Part shown: positions 53,141 to 62,302 of the stretch, one piece after another
How positions within the stretch are numbered: position 1 is the stretch's first letter
Layout: every line of letters begins with the position of its first letter
Assembly (NCBI RefSeq): GCF_001644015.1
Contig: NZ_LUUI01000150.1
Coordinates: 19,115-83,114, forward strand
Length of the DNA: 64,000 bases
DNA from: Methylomonas lenta
Lineage (GTDB): Bacteria > Pseudomonadota > Gammaproteobacteria > Methylococcales > Methylomonadaceae
Reading direction: 5' to 3'
Notes under the pieces: model-generated
Told to the model about the DNA's origin: nothing
The model's input: only the letters and a program-made list of their open reading frames with translations
Databases searched by the model: none
Position numbers and translations under genes: made by a program

Positions 53141-53331
53141 ACGGTTCCCCCCGAAGGGGATTAAAAGGGAATCCGGTCGGCGATTTTGCGTTTTTCGCAT
53201 GATCGCCGGAAAGCCGGAGCTGCCCCCGCAACTGTAATCGGCGAGTTTAGGTTCACCCCGTGCCACTGGACGCGAGTCCGGGAAGGCCGAACCTAAGCGG
53301 CGACCCGAAAGCCAGGAGACCTGCCCTCGAA
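53141..53331 (+). promoter_or_regulatory. Cobalamin (B12) riboswitch
   Basis: Class hallmarks occur in order: GGAATCCGGTC in the P3 region, the B12 box AGCTGCCCCCGCAACTGTAA (53218-53237), GTGCCACTGG, GGGAAGGCCGAACC, and CGAAAGCCAGGAGACCTGCC. The leader precedes nrdAB, a B12-independent class Ia reductase. In known cases such riboswitches shut down the B12-independent enzyme when adenosylcobalamin is present and a class II reductase can work. Confidence 0.95.
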
Positions 53332-53345
53332 ACTTTAATCAACCG

Positions 53346-53439
53346 GGAGCGGGGTGTCTCCGAGGACGATGGCATGCGATGCCGATTGGACGATCACTCA
53401 ATCATGCGCCTGCCGTTGCTGCTTCATGTCCCCGCTCCC
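53346..53439 (+). promoter_or_regulatory. Candidate expression platform of the riboswitch
   Basis: GGGAGCGGGG (53346-53355) is perfectly complementary to CCCCGCTCCC (53430-53439), which ends five bases before the nrdA ribosome binding site (GGAG 53445-53448). A competing local hairpin (GGAG 53347-53350 with CTCC 53359-53362) and GGCAT-GCG-ATGCC (53372-53384) lie between. This suggests alternative folds near the start site. Confidence 0.55.
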
Positions 53440-53454
53440 TTCGTGGAGAAACAC

Positions 53455-56247
53455 ATGGATACCGCCCCTCAACCCGCCAGCTTTTATCCCGACCCTGTCG
53501 AGCCCGTTAAACACGCCTCTTCGTATCCGACGGATAGCGGCTTGGAAGTCATTCGCCGCAATCGTGCCGTGGTCGCCTTTCAGCCGGAAAAAATCGCCAT
53601 CGCCATCACCAAGGCCTTTCTGGCGGTTGAAGGCCAACACAGTGTGAATTCATCCGGAATCCGCGATCAGGTTGCGCAACTTACCGCCAGTGTGGTCGAG
53701 GCATTGACGCGACGTTTGCCGGGCGGCGGCACTGTACATATCGAAGATATTCAGGACCAAGTGGAACTGGCATTGATGCGTTCCGGGGCCCACGACGTGG
53801 CCCGCGCTTATGTACTCTATCGGGAAAAGCACGCCGAGCAGCGCGCGGCCCAGCAAGCAATCGACCATGCCACACCCGTTTTGCAGGTGGACGATCACGG
53901 CCAGCGCCGGTTGCTGGATAGCGCCGCGTTCATCGCGCTGTGCCGCGAGGTCTGTGCGGATTTGGTTGACGTCGACGCCGAGCGGGTCTGGAGCGAAACT
54001 CTGACCAATCTGTACGATGGGATGCCGTTGGAGGCGGTGCGTCAGGCCTTGGTGTTAGCGGCGCGCACCTTGATCGAAGCCGAACCGAACTACACCAAAG
54101 TCGCCGCGCGTTTGCTGTTGAGCAATCTGCGCCTGGAAGCGACCGGCTTGGCCTTGACGCAAGCCAACATGGGCGAACGTTACGCCGGCTGCTTTGCCGA
54201 CTTCATCGCCGCCGGCGTCGCCGCCGAGTTACTCGACCCGCGTCTGGCCGAGTTCGATCTGGAAAGATTGGGTGGAGCACTGCTAGCTGAGCGCGATCTG
54301 CAATTCGATTATCTGGGCCTACAAACCCTGTACGACCGTTACTTTCTACATATCGAAGGCCGCCGCATCGAATTGCCGCAGTGCTTTTTCATGCGGGTGG
54401 CGATGGGACTGGCGTTGAACGAGGTCGACCGCGAAGCGCGCGCTATCGAATTTTACCGACTGCTATCGAGCTTCGACTTTATGTGTTCAACGCCGACCTT
54501 GTTCAACAGCGGCACCCGCCATTCCCAGCTGTCGTCGTGCTACCTGACCACGGTATCCGACGATCTCGACGGCATTTACCAAAGCATCAAGGAAAACGCG
54601 CTGTTGCAAAAATACGCCGGCGGCCTGGGCAACGACTGGACCCCGGTGCGGGCGCTAGGCAGCCGGATCAAAGGCACCAATGGCCACAGCCAGGGGGTAA
54701 TTCCGTTTTTAAAGGTGGTCAACGACACCGCCGTCGCGGTCAACCAGGGCGGCAAGCGCAAGGGAGCGGTCTGTGCCTACCTGGAAAACTGGCATCTGGA
54801 TTTTGAAGAATTTCTGGAACTGCGCAAAAACACCGGCGACGAGCGTCGCCGCACGCATGACATGAACACCGCCGCTTGGGTATCGGACCTGTTTATGCAA
54901 CGGGTGCAAAGTAACGGCGACTGGACCTTGTTTTCGCCGGTGGACGTGCCGGAATTGCACAACCTTTACGGCGCGGCCTTCGCCGAGGCCTATCAAGCTT
55001 ACGAAGCCAAGGCCGCGCGCGGGGAGATCAAGTTATGCAAGCGCATCGGCGCGGTGCAGCTATGGCGCAAGATGCTGACCATGCTGTTCGAAACCGGCCA
55101 TCCGTGGATTACCTTCAAGGACGCCTGCAATCTGCGTTCGCCACAGCAGCATGCCGGGGTGATTCACAGTTCCAATCTGTGCACCGAAATCACGCTGAAC
55201 ACCTCTAACGATGAAACTGCGGTCTGCAATTTGGGCTCGGTGAATCTGGCCGCGCATCTGACCGAACACAACGGGGTTTGGCAATTGGACGCCGATAAAT
55301 TGCAACGCACCATCGCTACCGCGATGCGTATGTTGGATAACGTCATTGACATCAATTTCTACGCCACGGTTAAAGCGCGCAACGCCAACCTGCGCCACCG
55401 CCCGGTCGGACTGGGCATGATGGGTTTCGCCGATTGCCTGCACCAATTGGGTATCGCTTATGCCAGCCGAGAAGCCTTGGAGTTTGCCGACTATTCGGCC
55501 GAATTGCTGTCTTACCACGCTTATCAAGCCTCGGCCGATCTGGCCGAGCAACGCGGCCGTTACGGCAGTTTTGCCGGCAGTTTGTGGCAGCAAGGCTTGT
55601 TGCCGCCGGATACCCTGGAACGCTTGGCGGAAACGCGCGGCGATCTGGGTGTGCCGACCGGCGGGCAGTTGGATTGGCAAGCGTTGCGCGAGCGCATTGC
55701 CCAAGTCGGCATGCGCAACTCCAATTGCGTGGCGATTGCGCCAACCGCGACCATTTCCAACATTGTCGGTGTGTCGGCGTCCATCGAGCCGGTCTATCAA
55801 AATTTATACGTCAAATCCAATCTGTCAGGCGAGTTCACCGTGGTCAACGCCGCACTGGTCCGCGAGTTGAAAGCGCTGGATTTATGGGATGCGGTGATGG
55901 TCGCCGATCTGAAATACTTCGACGGCTCGCTGGCCGCCATCGAGCGGGTGCCCGCCGGGATTAAAGCCCGCTATGCCACCGCCTTCGAAATCGAGCCGGA
56001 ATGGTTGGTCGAAGCCGCCGCCCGCCGGCAGAAATGGATAGACCAGTCGCAATCGCTGAATCTGTATGTAGCCGCACCGACCGGCGGCAAACTGGACCAG
56101 TTGTACCGGTTGGCCTGGCAACGGGGCTTGAAGACCACCTATTACCTGCGCACCTTGGGTGCCACCTCGATGGAAAAAACCGGTGCCGACGAGACCGCAC
56201 CCAAGGCCTGTTCGATTGCCGACCCGGATTGCGAGGCTTGCCAATGA
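53455..56247 (+). CDS. nrdA: Class Ia ribonucleotide reductase, alpha subunit
   Basis: The 931-residue protein has an N-terminal ATP cone (EVIRRNRAVVAFQPEKIAIA, about residues 29-115). The catalytic barrel contains STPTLFNSGTRHSQLSSCYL, the active-site NLCTEITLN, and the tyrosine region near the end. It closes with the C-terminal redox pair CEAC. It reduces ribonucleoside diphosphates with the NrdB radical. It is longer than E. coli NrdA (761) because of the extended N-terminal region. The start at 53455 (MDTAPQ) has GGAG six bases upstream; longer readings from 53260 run through the riboswitch and are rejected. Confidence 0.96.
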   Translation: MDTAPQPASFYPDPVEPVKHASSYPTDSGLEVIRRNRAVVAFQPEKIAIAITKAFLAVEGQHSVNSSGIRDQVAQLTASVVEALTRRLPGGGTVHIEDIQDQVELALMRSGAHDVARAYVLYREKHAEQRAAQQAIDHATPVLQVDDHGQRRLLDSAAFIALCREVCADLVDVDAERVWSETLTNLYDGMPLEAVRQALVLAARTLIEAEPNYTKVAARLLLSNLRLEATGLALTQANMGERYAGCFADFIAAGVAAELLDPRLAEFDLERLGGALLAERDLQFDYLGLQTLYDRYFLHIEGRRIELPQCFFMRVAMGLALNEVDREARAIEFYRLLSSFDFMCSTPTLFNSGTRHSQLSSCYLTTVSDDLDGIYQSIKENALLQKYAGGLGNDWTPVRALGSRIKGTNGHSQGVIPFLKVVNDTAVAVNQGGKRKGAVCAYLENWHLDFEEFLELRKNTGDERRRTHDMNTAAWVSDLFMQRVQSNGDWTLFSPVDVPELHNLYGAAFAEAYQAYEAKAARGEIKLCKRIGAVQLWRKMLTMLFETGHPWITFKDACNLRSPQQHAGVIHSSNLCTEITLNTSNDETAVCNLGSVNLAAHLTEHNGVWQLDADKLQRTIATAMRMLDNVIDINFYATVKARNANLRHRPVGLGMMGFADCLHQLGIAYASREALEFADYSAELLSYHAYQASADLAEQRGRYGSFAGSLWQQGLLPPDTLERLAETRGDLGVPTGGQLDWQALRERIAQVGMRNSNCVAIAPTATISNIVGVSASIEPVYQNLYVKSNLSGEFTVVNAALVRELKALDLWDAVMVADLKYFDGSLAAIERVPAGIKARYATAFEIEPEWLVEAAARRQKWIDQSQSLNLYVAAPTGGKLDQLYRLAWQRGLKTTYYLRTLGATSMEKTGADETAPKACSIADPDCEACQ

Positions 56248-57383
56248 AGACTACGTTAAGCTTTGACGATTGGGGTACACCTGTTTCTTCGTCCGCAAGT
56301 ATCGGGGCATCGATCAACTCGACCACACAGCCAGTGAGTCACAATGTAGACAGCCAAACCTATGTAGCCACGGGCTCGACAATGGCGGCCGTCGATCCTG
56401 AACAGAAACGGGTGGTCAACGGCCAAGCCGACATCAATCAACTGGCGCCGTTCAAATACCCGTGGGCTTGGTCGTTTTTCCTGAATGCCAACCGCAACCA
56501 CTGGACGCCGCTGGAAATCTCGATGGCGCAGGACGTGCACGATTACCAACACAAATTGACGCCGGCCGAGCGCCATGTGTTCGAGAACGTGCTGGCTTAC
56601 TTAACCACCTCGGATATTCTGGCGATGCGCAACATCGGCCTGGCGGTGATGGAGAAAATGAGCGCGCCGGAACTGCAAATCTACCAGGCCCGGCAAGTTT
56701 ACGAGGAAGCGCTGCACACCTGGACTTACCAGCACTGCATCGAAACCCTGGGGATCGACCAACGTGAGATTTACAACCGTTATCGGGTGGTGCCGGAAAT
56801 CCACGGCAAGATCGCCTTGGCCAACCGCCGCTTGCAGGGTGTGTTGCAATCCGGCAGGCCGTTGACCGATCGCGACGCGCTGCACGAATTCGCGATGGCC
56901 TATCTGTTCTTCGCCGCCGTGTTCGAGGGCTGCTGGTTTTACAACGGCTTCAGTCCGATATTCGCGTTGCAGCGGCGCGGTTTGATGAAAGGCGCGGCCG
57001 AGCAACTGCAATACATCATGCGTGACGAAGTGCTGCACTGCGCGTTCGGCATCCGCGTGGTGCGGCAACTGCTGGATGAAGAAAACCTGACGCTCGACCC
57101 GCAAGCGCTAAGGCAAATGTGGGACGAAGCCGAAGCCGCCGAAATGGCTTACGCCGGCTACATTCTGCGCGAGCCGATCTTGGGCTACAACGCCGGCTTG
57201 CACGTCGAGCAATTCCGCTACGTCGCCAACCGCCGCGCCCGCCAAGTCGGCCTCACTGAACCCTTCCCAGGCGCCGAAAACGTATTGCCGTGGCTGGACG
57301 AACAAGCCAATCTGCGCAAGGAGAAAAATTTTTTCGAAACGAGGGTGACGGAATATCAGACCGGTGGGGCGTTGGTTTGGTAA
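56244..57383 (+). CDS. nrdB: Class Ia ribonucleotide reductase, beta subunit
   Basis: These 379 residues have the diiron site pattern EEALHTWTYQHCIE (Glu155, His158, Tyr162). The radical tyrosine is present, so it is the Ia type and not the tyrosine-lacking Ic type. Further ligands lie in FAAVFEGCWFYNGF and IMRDEVLHCAF. The ATG at 56244 overlaps the nrdA stop (ATGA), so the subunits are co-translated. The N-terminal 60 residues are Ser/Thr-rich and probably flexible. An ORF starting at 56001 in this frame overlaps nrdA and is rejected. Confidence 0.96.
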   Translation: MKTTLSFDDWGTPVSSSASIGASINSTTQPVSHNVDSQTYVATGSTMAAVDPEQKRVVNGQADINQLAPFKYPWAWSFFLNANRNHWTPLEISMAQDVHDYQHKLTPAERHVFENVLAYLTTSDILAMRNIGLAVMEKMSAPELQIYQARQVYEEALHTWTYQHCIETLGIDQREIYNRYRVVPEIHGKIALANRRLQGVLQSGRPLTDRDALHEFAMAYLFFAAVFEGCWFYNGFSPIFALQRRGLMKGAAEQLQYIMRDEVLHCAFGIRVVRQLLDEENLTLDPQALRQMWDEAEAAEMAYAGYILREPILGYNAGLHVEQFRYVANRRARQVGLTEPFPGAENVLPWLDEQANLRKEKNFFETRVTEYQTGGALVW

Positions 57384-57502
57384 TAGGTGGCGAGAGCAGC
57401 CGAAAATCGGCAAAACCGAGGCAGTCGCAGCTACCCTGAATCCGCTATTTCAAATAGCGAGTAATGCGTTTTTGCTTGCTGATTTTTCACTGGAGAACCC
57501 TC

Positions 57503-57718
57503 TTGTTCAGCAAATATTCTGATAGCAAACATGAAGCAAAACATTGTCCGCGTTGTCAGGAGCAATTCATTTGTAAGGCTAATCGCATTCATCGCTGCGA
57601 TTGCTCGAACGTTTGTTTGTCCTTTGAAACGATTGAGTATGTCCGCCAACTTTACGACGAATGTTTGTGCCTGAATTGCTTGAAAGAGTTGGAAGCTATT
57701 GTAACGTCGCTAAAATGA
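57503..57718 (+). CDS. Cysteine-rich CWC-family protein
   Basis: The 71-residue reading starts at TTG 57503 with GGAG seven bases upstream (57492-57495). It contains KHCPRCQEQFICKANRIHRC, then DCSNVCLSFE and ECLCLNCLKELE, the pattern of the small cysteine-rich CWC family (CPRC ... C.C ... CLC..CL). It probably binds zinc or iron. Its role is unknown. An ATG upstream at 57464 lacks a ribosome binding site. Confidence 0.7.
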   Translation: MFSKYSDSKHEAKHCPRCQEQFICKANRIHRCDCSNVCLSFETIEYVRQLYDECLCLNCLKELEAIVTSLK

Positions 57719-58017
57719 CTAAGAGTTGGCTGTTTCTACAGGGGCTTTGCAAATTGCTGTGAAGCCGGAGACGTGAACTCAAGTCCATGCATTTACGGAA
57801 AATAAGCATTAAAGTCAGCTTAGGTGCCAAAACCAGCCGCTCACAAACAATGTTTTTCATCTGTCTGAATGTCGCAAAGTGGCCGATAGCGACAATTCGC
57901 GACGTCCAAAAGCCGTCATTCACTACTGGCGTAATCGCATAGAAATACGCAGTTAGTTAAAACAGCGAATGAATTTTGATAGAAACTCTATGCATATGAT
58001 ATTTTTTTCCTAACCTA
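57719..58017. repeat. Dispersed repeat region
   Basis: No gene is present. GATAGCGACAATTCG followed by AAAAGCCGTCATTCACTACT (57885-57931) matches 15568-15614, and 57908-57937 is the exact reverse complement of 44833-44862. Confidence 0.75.
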
Positions 58018-59394
58018 TCACCGCATCGGCAGTTTTATTTTGCCCGATAACACGGCTATAGCCAGTTCCATTTCATCCATTGCCAGGATTTGATCAATCG
58101 TTTCATGCTTGATGCTGTTCGCGATCTGTAGAATTTCTTCGTTGACTTCCTTCAATGTTGCCGATTGTTTAATCAGACGATTAACTTCCTTGGTTTGTGC
58201 AGCGCTCAGTCGATCCTGTTGCCATCGGGAAAACTGTTCCAGGAAATACCTTTGGTCGTCCAATTGTTTGTCATATAGATCAAAGACCCGATTCAGGGTG
58301 GCATCGTCCAATACATAGGGTTTGGCTGTTGCCTGACGCATGTTGTCCAACTGAAGCATGGATTCCTCCAGCATGCCGTCTACCATAAAGGTGAAAGTCG
58401 GCAACATACTAATAGGGTGCCACTGAATTTTTTGATCCTCCGGCGCCTGGTCCTGTGTGGTTTCATCACCCAGTTTACAGTGACGTGCCAATAATTCATC
58501 CAGTTCCTCATCAAATTCATTGGCCGTCTTTAGCTGAATGGGCTCACGGTTCGGCCATACTTTCAATACTCTGGTTTTGGTATCGAAGCCTGGTGGCCCT
58601 AGTGGTTCGCCGATGATCCAAGTCGGCACATTGATTTCACTATATTGCCTGGCCATGGTTTGAGCACAAACTTCAAGTACGTTTTCATCGGCACTATCGT
58701 CGGCAAAGATCAATTGCGCCGCCCACTCCCCGCAGTGTTCGCAGGGAATGAGGCTGCTTTCAAAGATTTCTTCGGGTGGCGAGTTTTTGGGTGTGTCGGG
58801 TTGGGCAACAGGATTCAGTTCTAGCCGGTGCTGGGAGAGATCAAGATAATCGGCGTTATCGCGGCAAACCCAGTTGAGCATTTGACCTGACGGGTTTGGA
58901 TTTCGCTCGAACATGGCTACCGCTTTCCTGTATTGGGCATCGGTGGTCTTGGCGTTTTGAATGCGCGGCAGGTTGTTTTTCAGCTCGATTAAATCATCCT
59001 GCCCCAGTTCCGACCGGAAAGCAGTGACGCTCCCTTTGGGATCGACCGCAAAAATAAAGTAATTCCCGGTTTCGAGCATTTTATTTAAGACAGTCTGCAC
59101 TAACGGGTTGTTCGGGTTTACCAGTAGGTTGAATGTGGCGTAATGGTAGAAGTGAAAGCCAAAGTGAACCACGACGCAGTCGGCATTACCGTACAACGAA
59201 TGCCCGAAACTAAAACCGGTGCGGGTGTACGCCTCAGGAATAACCATTTCGAGCCGAAGTGCCAAAACGCCGAAGGTTTGTTTTCGTTCTTCCACTAGGC
59301 CCAACGCACAGCAGGGTGCTTCGGCGGCGATAAAATCATCGATAAACTGACTATTGACGGTAAGCCGTGGGAGTAGGGGATAGACGTTGCTCAT
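58018..59394 (-). CDS. Hypothetical protein
   Basis: This soluble protein of 458 residues is of unknown family. The N-terminal half is a mixed alpha-beta region (FGVLALRLEMVIPEAYTRTG, then CVVVHFGFHFYHYATFNLLV). A CxxC pair (IPCEHCGEW) lies near residue 216. The C-terminal third is helical and acidic. It stands alone. The CxxC suggests a metal site or disulfide; nothing more can be said. Confidence 0.65.
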   Translation of the reverse strand: MSNVYPLLPRLTVNSQFIDDFIAAEAPCCALGLVEERKQTFGVLALRLEMVIPEAYTRTGFSFGHSLYGNADCVVVHFGFHFYHYATFNLLVNPNNPLVQTVLNKMLETGNYFIFAVDPKGSVTAFRSELGQDDLIELKNNLPRIQNAKTTDAQYRKAVAMFERNPNPSGQMLNWVCRDNADYLDLSQHRLELNPVAQPDTPKNSPPEEIFESSLIPCEHCGEWAAQLIFADDSADENVLEVCAQTMARQYSEINVPTWIIGEPLGPPGFDTKTRVLKVWPNREPIQLKTANEFDEELDELLARHCKLGDETTQDQAPEDQKIQWHPISMLPTFTFMVDGMLEESMLQLDNMRQATAKPYVLDDATLNRVFDLYDKQLDDQRYFLEQFSRWQQDRLSAAQTKEVNRLIKQSATLKEVNEEILQIANSIKHETIDQILAMDEMELAIAVLSGKIKLPMR

Positions 59395-59497
59395 GTGACA
59401 TCACTTTTTTAGGCGGGGGCTTTGGAATGATAAATCATACCTGGATATAGAGTGATCACTAAATCTGGTGTATGGTGTAATACTTGCTTGAAGGAAA

Positions 59498-59695
59498 GTG
59501 TTGAAACTGCGATCATCCACGCCACAATCTCATCGATTACAATTATCGATTGTGGCTGATTTGATCTTATACGCCGTGACTGGTCAGAAAACCGCTGCTG
59601 AGGCCGCTCGGTTATTCAAGGTTCATCCGGCAACCGTTTCTCGTTTGCTGGCCTTGCAATCTGGAAGTGCAAAAAAATTAATGGCTTCACCATAA
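59498..59695 (+). CDS. Small helix-turn-helix protein, Hin-type HTH
   Basis: These 65 residues contain GQKTAAEAARLFKVHPATVS and RLLAL, the HTH found at the C terminus of Hin/resolvase-type recombinases, here without any catalytic domain. It may be a free-standing DNA-binding protein or a fragment of a resolvase. GTG at 59498 and TTG at 59501 both follow AAGGA. The next gene begins 10 bp later. Confidence 0.5.
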   Translation: MLKLRSSTPQSHRLQLSIVADLILYAVTGQKTAAEAARLFKVHPATVSRLLALQSGSAKKLMASP

Positions 59696-59705
59696 CACGT
59701 TAAAA

Positions 59706-60398
59706 ATGAAACAGTACACGACCGCCTCCTGCTTTTCGACCTTTATGCTGCCCTATATCCTGTTCGTTCGGGATTTTGAGGAACGCAGGAAAACGGTTAT
59801 GACTTGTTGCCTTGGCTGGAATATTAGCCTATTCCCGGATAACTCGCAGCGCGAACAACAAATCGATATGGTTTGGAAGATGGTCGAAGCCGACAACCAT
59901 GAGTCGCCGCCTCCCGGTTTAGAGCAGGGATTCAAGCAGGATTTGCGTATGCTGGTTACACAGAAGCGCGGTCTATTTCCTTGGCAGATAAAAAATATCC
60001 CAAAAGCTGAACTAAATCGAAATGAGGCTTGGGATGTTCTGAGCATTGACGCAGGCAAAGGTATCGAGGAAATCCAGCTTGTCACTCACCCCGATCCGAT
60101 GGGGCTGCCATACATCATTGAGGTGCTAGTCGGCATTCACAGTGATACAAAGGCGATGGTGGATTTGATACAGCAAGCCCGCCAAACGCCTGACGTACTC
60201 AAAGACATGGTGACAGCTCAAATAGTGACCGCCTATTGTGTGCAGCGCGCCGAACTCATTGGATATCGGCGTATGTTGACGGTGTGGCTGGATATTCAGC
60301 CAGAACTGAGCGTAAAGCGCGTTATCAATCATTGGCTGGGTGTGCTTGATGACATCGAAATGCATACAAAGACACTATTGGGCATCCTTACCGAGTAA
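59706..60398 (+). CDS. Hypothetical protein
   Basis: The 230-residue protein of unknown family has an N-terminal hydrophobic stretch (FMLPYILFVRDFEERRKT). A middle conserved-looking region follows (GLPYIIEVLVGIHSDTKAMV), then a helical C terminus. It follows the small HTH protein closely and may share its transcript. Confidence 0.6.
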   Translation: MKQYTTASCFSTFMLPYILFVRDFEERRKTVMTCCLGWNISLFPDNSQREQQIDMVWKMVEADNHESPPPGLEQGFKQDLRMLVTQKRGLFPWQIKNIPKAELNRNEAWDVLSIDAGKGIEEIQLVTHPDPMGLPYIIEVLVGIHSDTKAMVDLIQQARQTPDVLKDMVTAQIVTAYCVQRAELIGYRRMLTVWLDIQPELSVKRVINHWLGVLDDIEMHTKTLLGILTE

Positions 60399-60937
60399 GT
60401 GAATATTGAAGAGTCCTGACGTGGTTGCTAACCATAATTCTGGACAGCCAGTAATGGATTGTAATTACGTGGCGTTTTTTACAGCTATGTGCACACTACC
60501 CCATATAGCCAACCAGCATGTACGGAAAACTCCATAGGAAATATTTCCGTATAGTGTAAAAGGTCAGATTAAATCCGACGATAGTTTCCGTACATTATTC
60601 GAGGTGGCGAGAGGGGTTGATCAGATGTTTTTTGGCGGCTTATCAGCTTACCGGAAGACCATACGAAAAACACATGTTTTCCGTTACCTAAAAGATTGGC
60701 TTTGATTGCCTCCCCCAGTTTTGCATGCACTCACTTTGAAAGGGTAGGGCAGCAATACCAGGGCATTGGTGGGTGGGGGAGCTAGAACAAACTGGTGCCT
60801 TTGGCACACAAGGCATTTAGGGTTTTCGGAGTGGGTAGCCATTTTTCGGCAGTGTCATGAATATTTAACTACCTATCTGTTAGTTTTGGCATATAAAATA
60901 GCGACAGTCTAAATAGGTAATTAAAGTTTATGCTGTA
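60399..60937. other. Gap with scattered repeats
   Basis: No gene is present. ACAGCTATGTG near 60481 is a weak copy of the GCAGCTATG family. TACGGAAA (60521-60528) and TTTCCGTA (60544-60551) form a short inverted repeat; related TTTCCGTA occurs once more near 60585. Confidence 0.45.
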
Positions 60938-61615
60938 CTATATATTTATATATTTATATATTTTGCACTTAGTCTCATCGTTAGTTTTACTGTCTTCCGC
61001 AATTAAACTTAACATATGTTTTTTATCGATAGATAGTTCTGTCAAAGCTTTAGCAAGCGCGGATACAGAGTCAGCTAAACCATTTGATGTATTATCAGTA
61101 CCTGTAATATCAGTTTTAGTCCTGCTTGAATAAAAATATAAATGATTTTTCATTAACAAAAAAGACGCATAAAAAAATGATATCAAAACACCACATATTA
61201 ATAATGTTCTTATTAGTATAAAATAATCGGCGCTAACTTTTAATGAATCTGGTAATTCCGGAAGAAAAGATTGACTCGCATTCAGCGCCCATATAATCGA
61301 TAAATCATAAAGTACTATCATAGATAGTATGCAATAAATAGTATCTGGGAGTTCTATACAACCCAAAAATTTCTTTAATGTCTCTCTTTTTGATTCGGAA
61401 CTCTTATTGTCTATTAAGGCATAGCTTGCAAATCTTATTGCGCCTAAGTATGCAAATAGAGCGACAATTAGCATCAGGAAGTCTGATTCATTAGAAGTAA
61501 AGAGTTGTTCCGATAGGTTTACAGAGCACTGAGACATCCAGGCCCAAGCTAAAAGTGCGTAAACAATGCCTAAAAGAATGACAGTCAAATAAATAATTAT
61601 CATTATTTTCACCAA
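60938..61615 (-). CDS. Hypothetical membrane protein
   Basis: These 225 residues have four hydrophobic segments (about 1-26, 44-68, 90-112 and 128-152) and a cytoplasmic helical tail rich in Ser, Lys and Asp. The DNA is more AT-rich than its neighbours, which may indicate foreign origin. The family is unknown. Confidence 0.6.
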   Translation of the reverse strand: MVKIMIIIYLTVILLGIVYALLAWAWMSQCSVNLSEQLFTSNESDFLMLIVALFAYLGAIRFASYALIDNKSSESKRETLKKFLGCIELPDTIYCILSMIVLYDLSIIWALNASQSFLPELPDSLKVSADYFILIRTLLICGVLISFFYASFLLMKNHLYFYSSRTKTDITGTDNTSNGLADSVSALAKALTELSIDKKHMLSLIAEDSKTNDETKCKIYKYINI

Positions 61616-61795
61616 TTTTAAAGCGTTAGCGCAACTTCATATTGAACGCGTATATTTGAATTTATATTCTATTTTTTGATGCAAATCAAAAAAGATTTTA
61701 AACTGTATTGGATGAAATTATCATTTTGGGAGCAGAACAAATTGTTTAAATCATCGGTAGATGAAGATCGTTCAATCAAAGACTCGTCTTACTTC

Positions 61796-61866
61796 TTCTC
61801 AAGGTTGTAACGCTTGCCATAATTCGCTAATTATCACCGAGGCCATCTGGGTGAGAAGTGCCTTCA
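61796..61866 (-). pseudogene. C-terminal remnant of a DUF6794-like gene
   Basis: The minus strand reads GTSHPD, then after a frameshift ASVIISELWQALQP and a stop. This is almost identical to the last residues of the gene at 63542 (GTSQPDDASSVIISELWQAL). The DNA match covers about 47 bp (61793-61840 with 63537-63583) and more weakly beyond. It is a partial duplication. Confidence 0.75.
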
Positions 61867-61888
61867 CCCTACACACATCTGGTTTAAG

Positions 61889-62302
61889 TTATTTTCCCCA
61901 AAAATCTGACTCTTGCCATGCTTTGATGCTTGCCTGATTACGGCGCTCAGCCCTGGCACATGCTTTTTCCGAAATTCGTTCTAGGCGTTGATCGTTGGGT
62001 GATGAACTGAATTTAGATAGTAAATAACCGGCTAGTTCCTCAGCTCTTTCATGTAACGTGTCTAGGTACTTTAATTGGGTCAAGGGTAATCCGGCAGGTT
62101 TTTTCTCTAAGCTTGGTTTGCTGTGTTTTTCAATGATGCTTTTTATTTCCGCATCAAGCGCCGCTTGCTCGTTTTCTTGTGTTGATCTGGCAGCAGCCCT
62201 AGCCATGTTAATTGCTGCGCCATTTGGATGATAATACCCATCAACTTGGTTTGCTGGGTTCTCTTCAGGAAAATCTTCGAAATAATCGGACCAGTCACCC
62301 AT
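61889..62302 (-). CDS. Hypothetical protein
   Basis: This hydrophilic protein of 137 residues is mainly helical and charged (ARAAARSTQENEQAALDAEI, then SEKACARAERRNQASIKAWQ). It lies just upstream of the DUF6794-like remnant on the same strand. The family is unknown, and no motif is recognised. Confidence 0.6.
   Translation of the reverse strand: MGDWSDYFEDFPEENPANQVDGYYHPNGAAINMARAAARSTQENEQAALDAEIKSIIEKHSKPSLEKKPAGLPLTQLKYLDTLHERAEELAGYLLSKFSSSPNDQRLERISEKACARAERRNQASIKAWQESDFWGK

Noticed and set aside
53260-53454. N-terminal extension of NrdA from 53260
   Set aside because: This stretch is the B12 riboswitch and its platform. The true start at 53455 has a good ribosome binding site.
56001-56243. 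Longer NrdB starting at 56001
   Set aside because: It would read through the nrdA coding region in another frame; ATGA overlap at 56244 is the normal start.
59498-59695. Site-specific recombinase
   Set aside because: Only a Hin-like HTH is present; no catalytic serine domain was found in any frame upstream.
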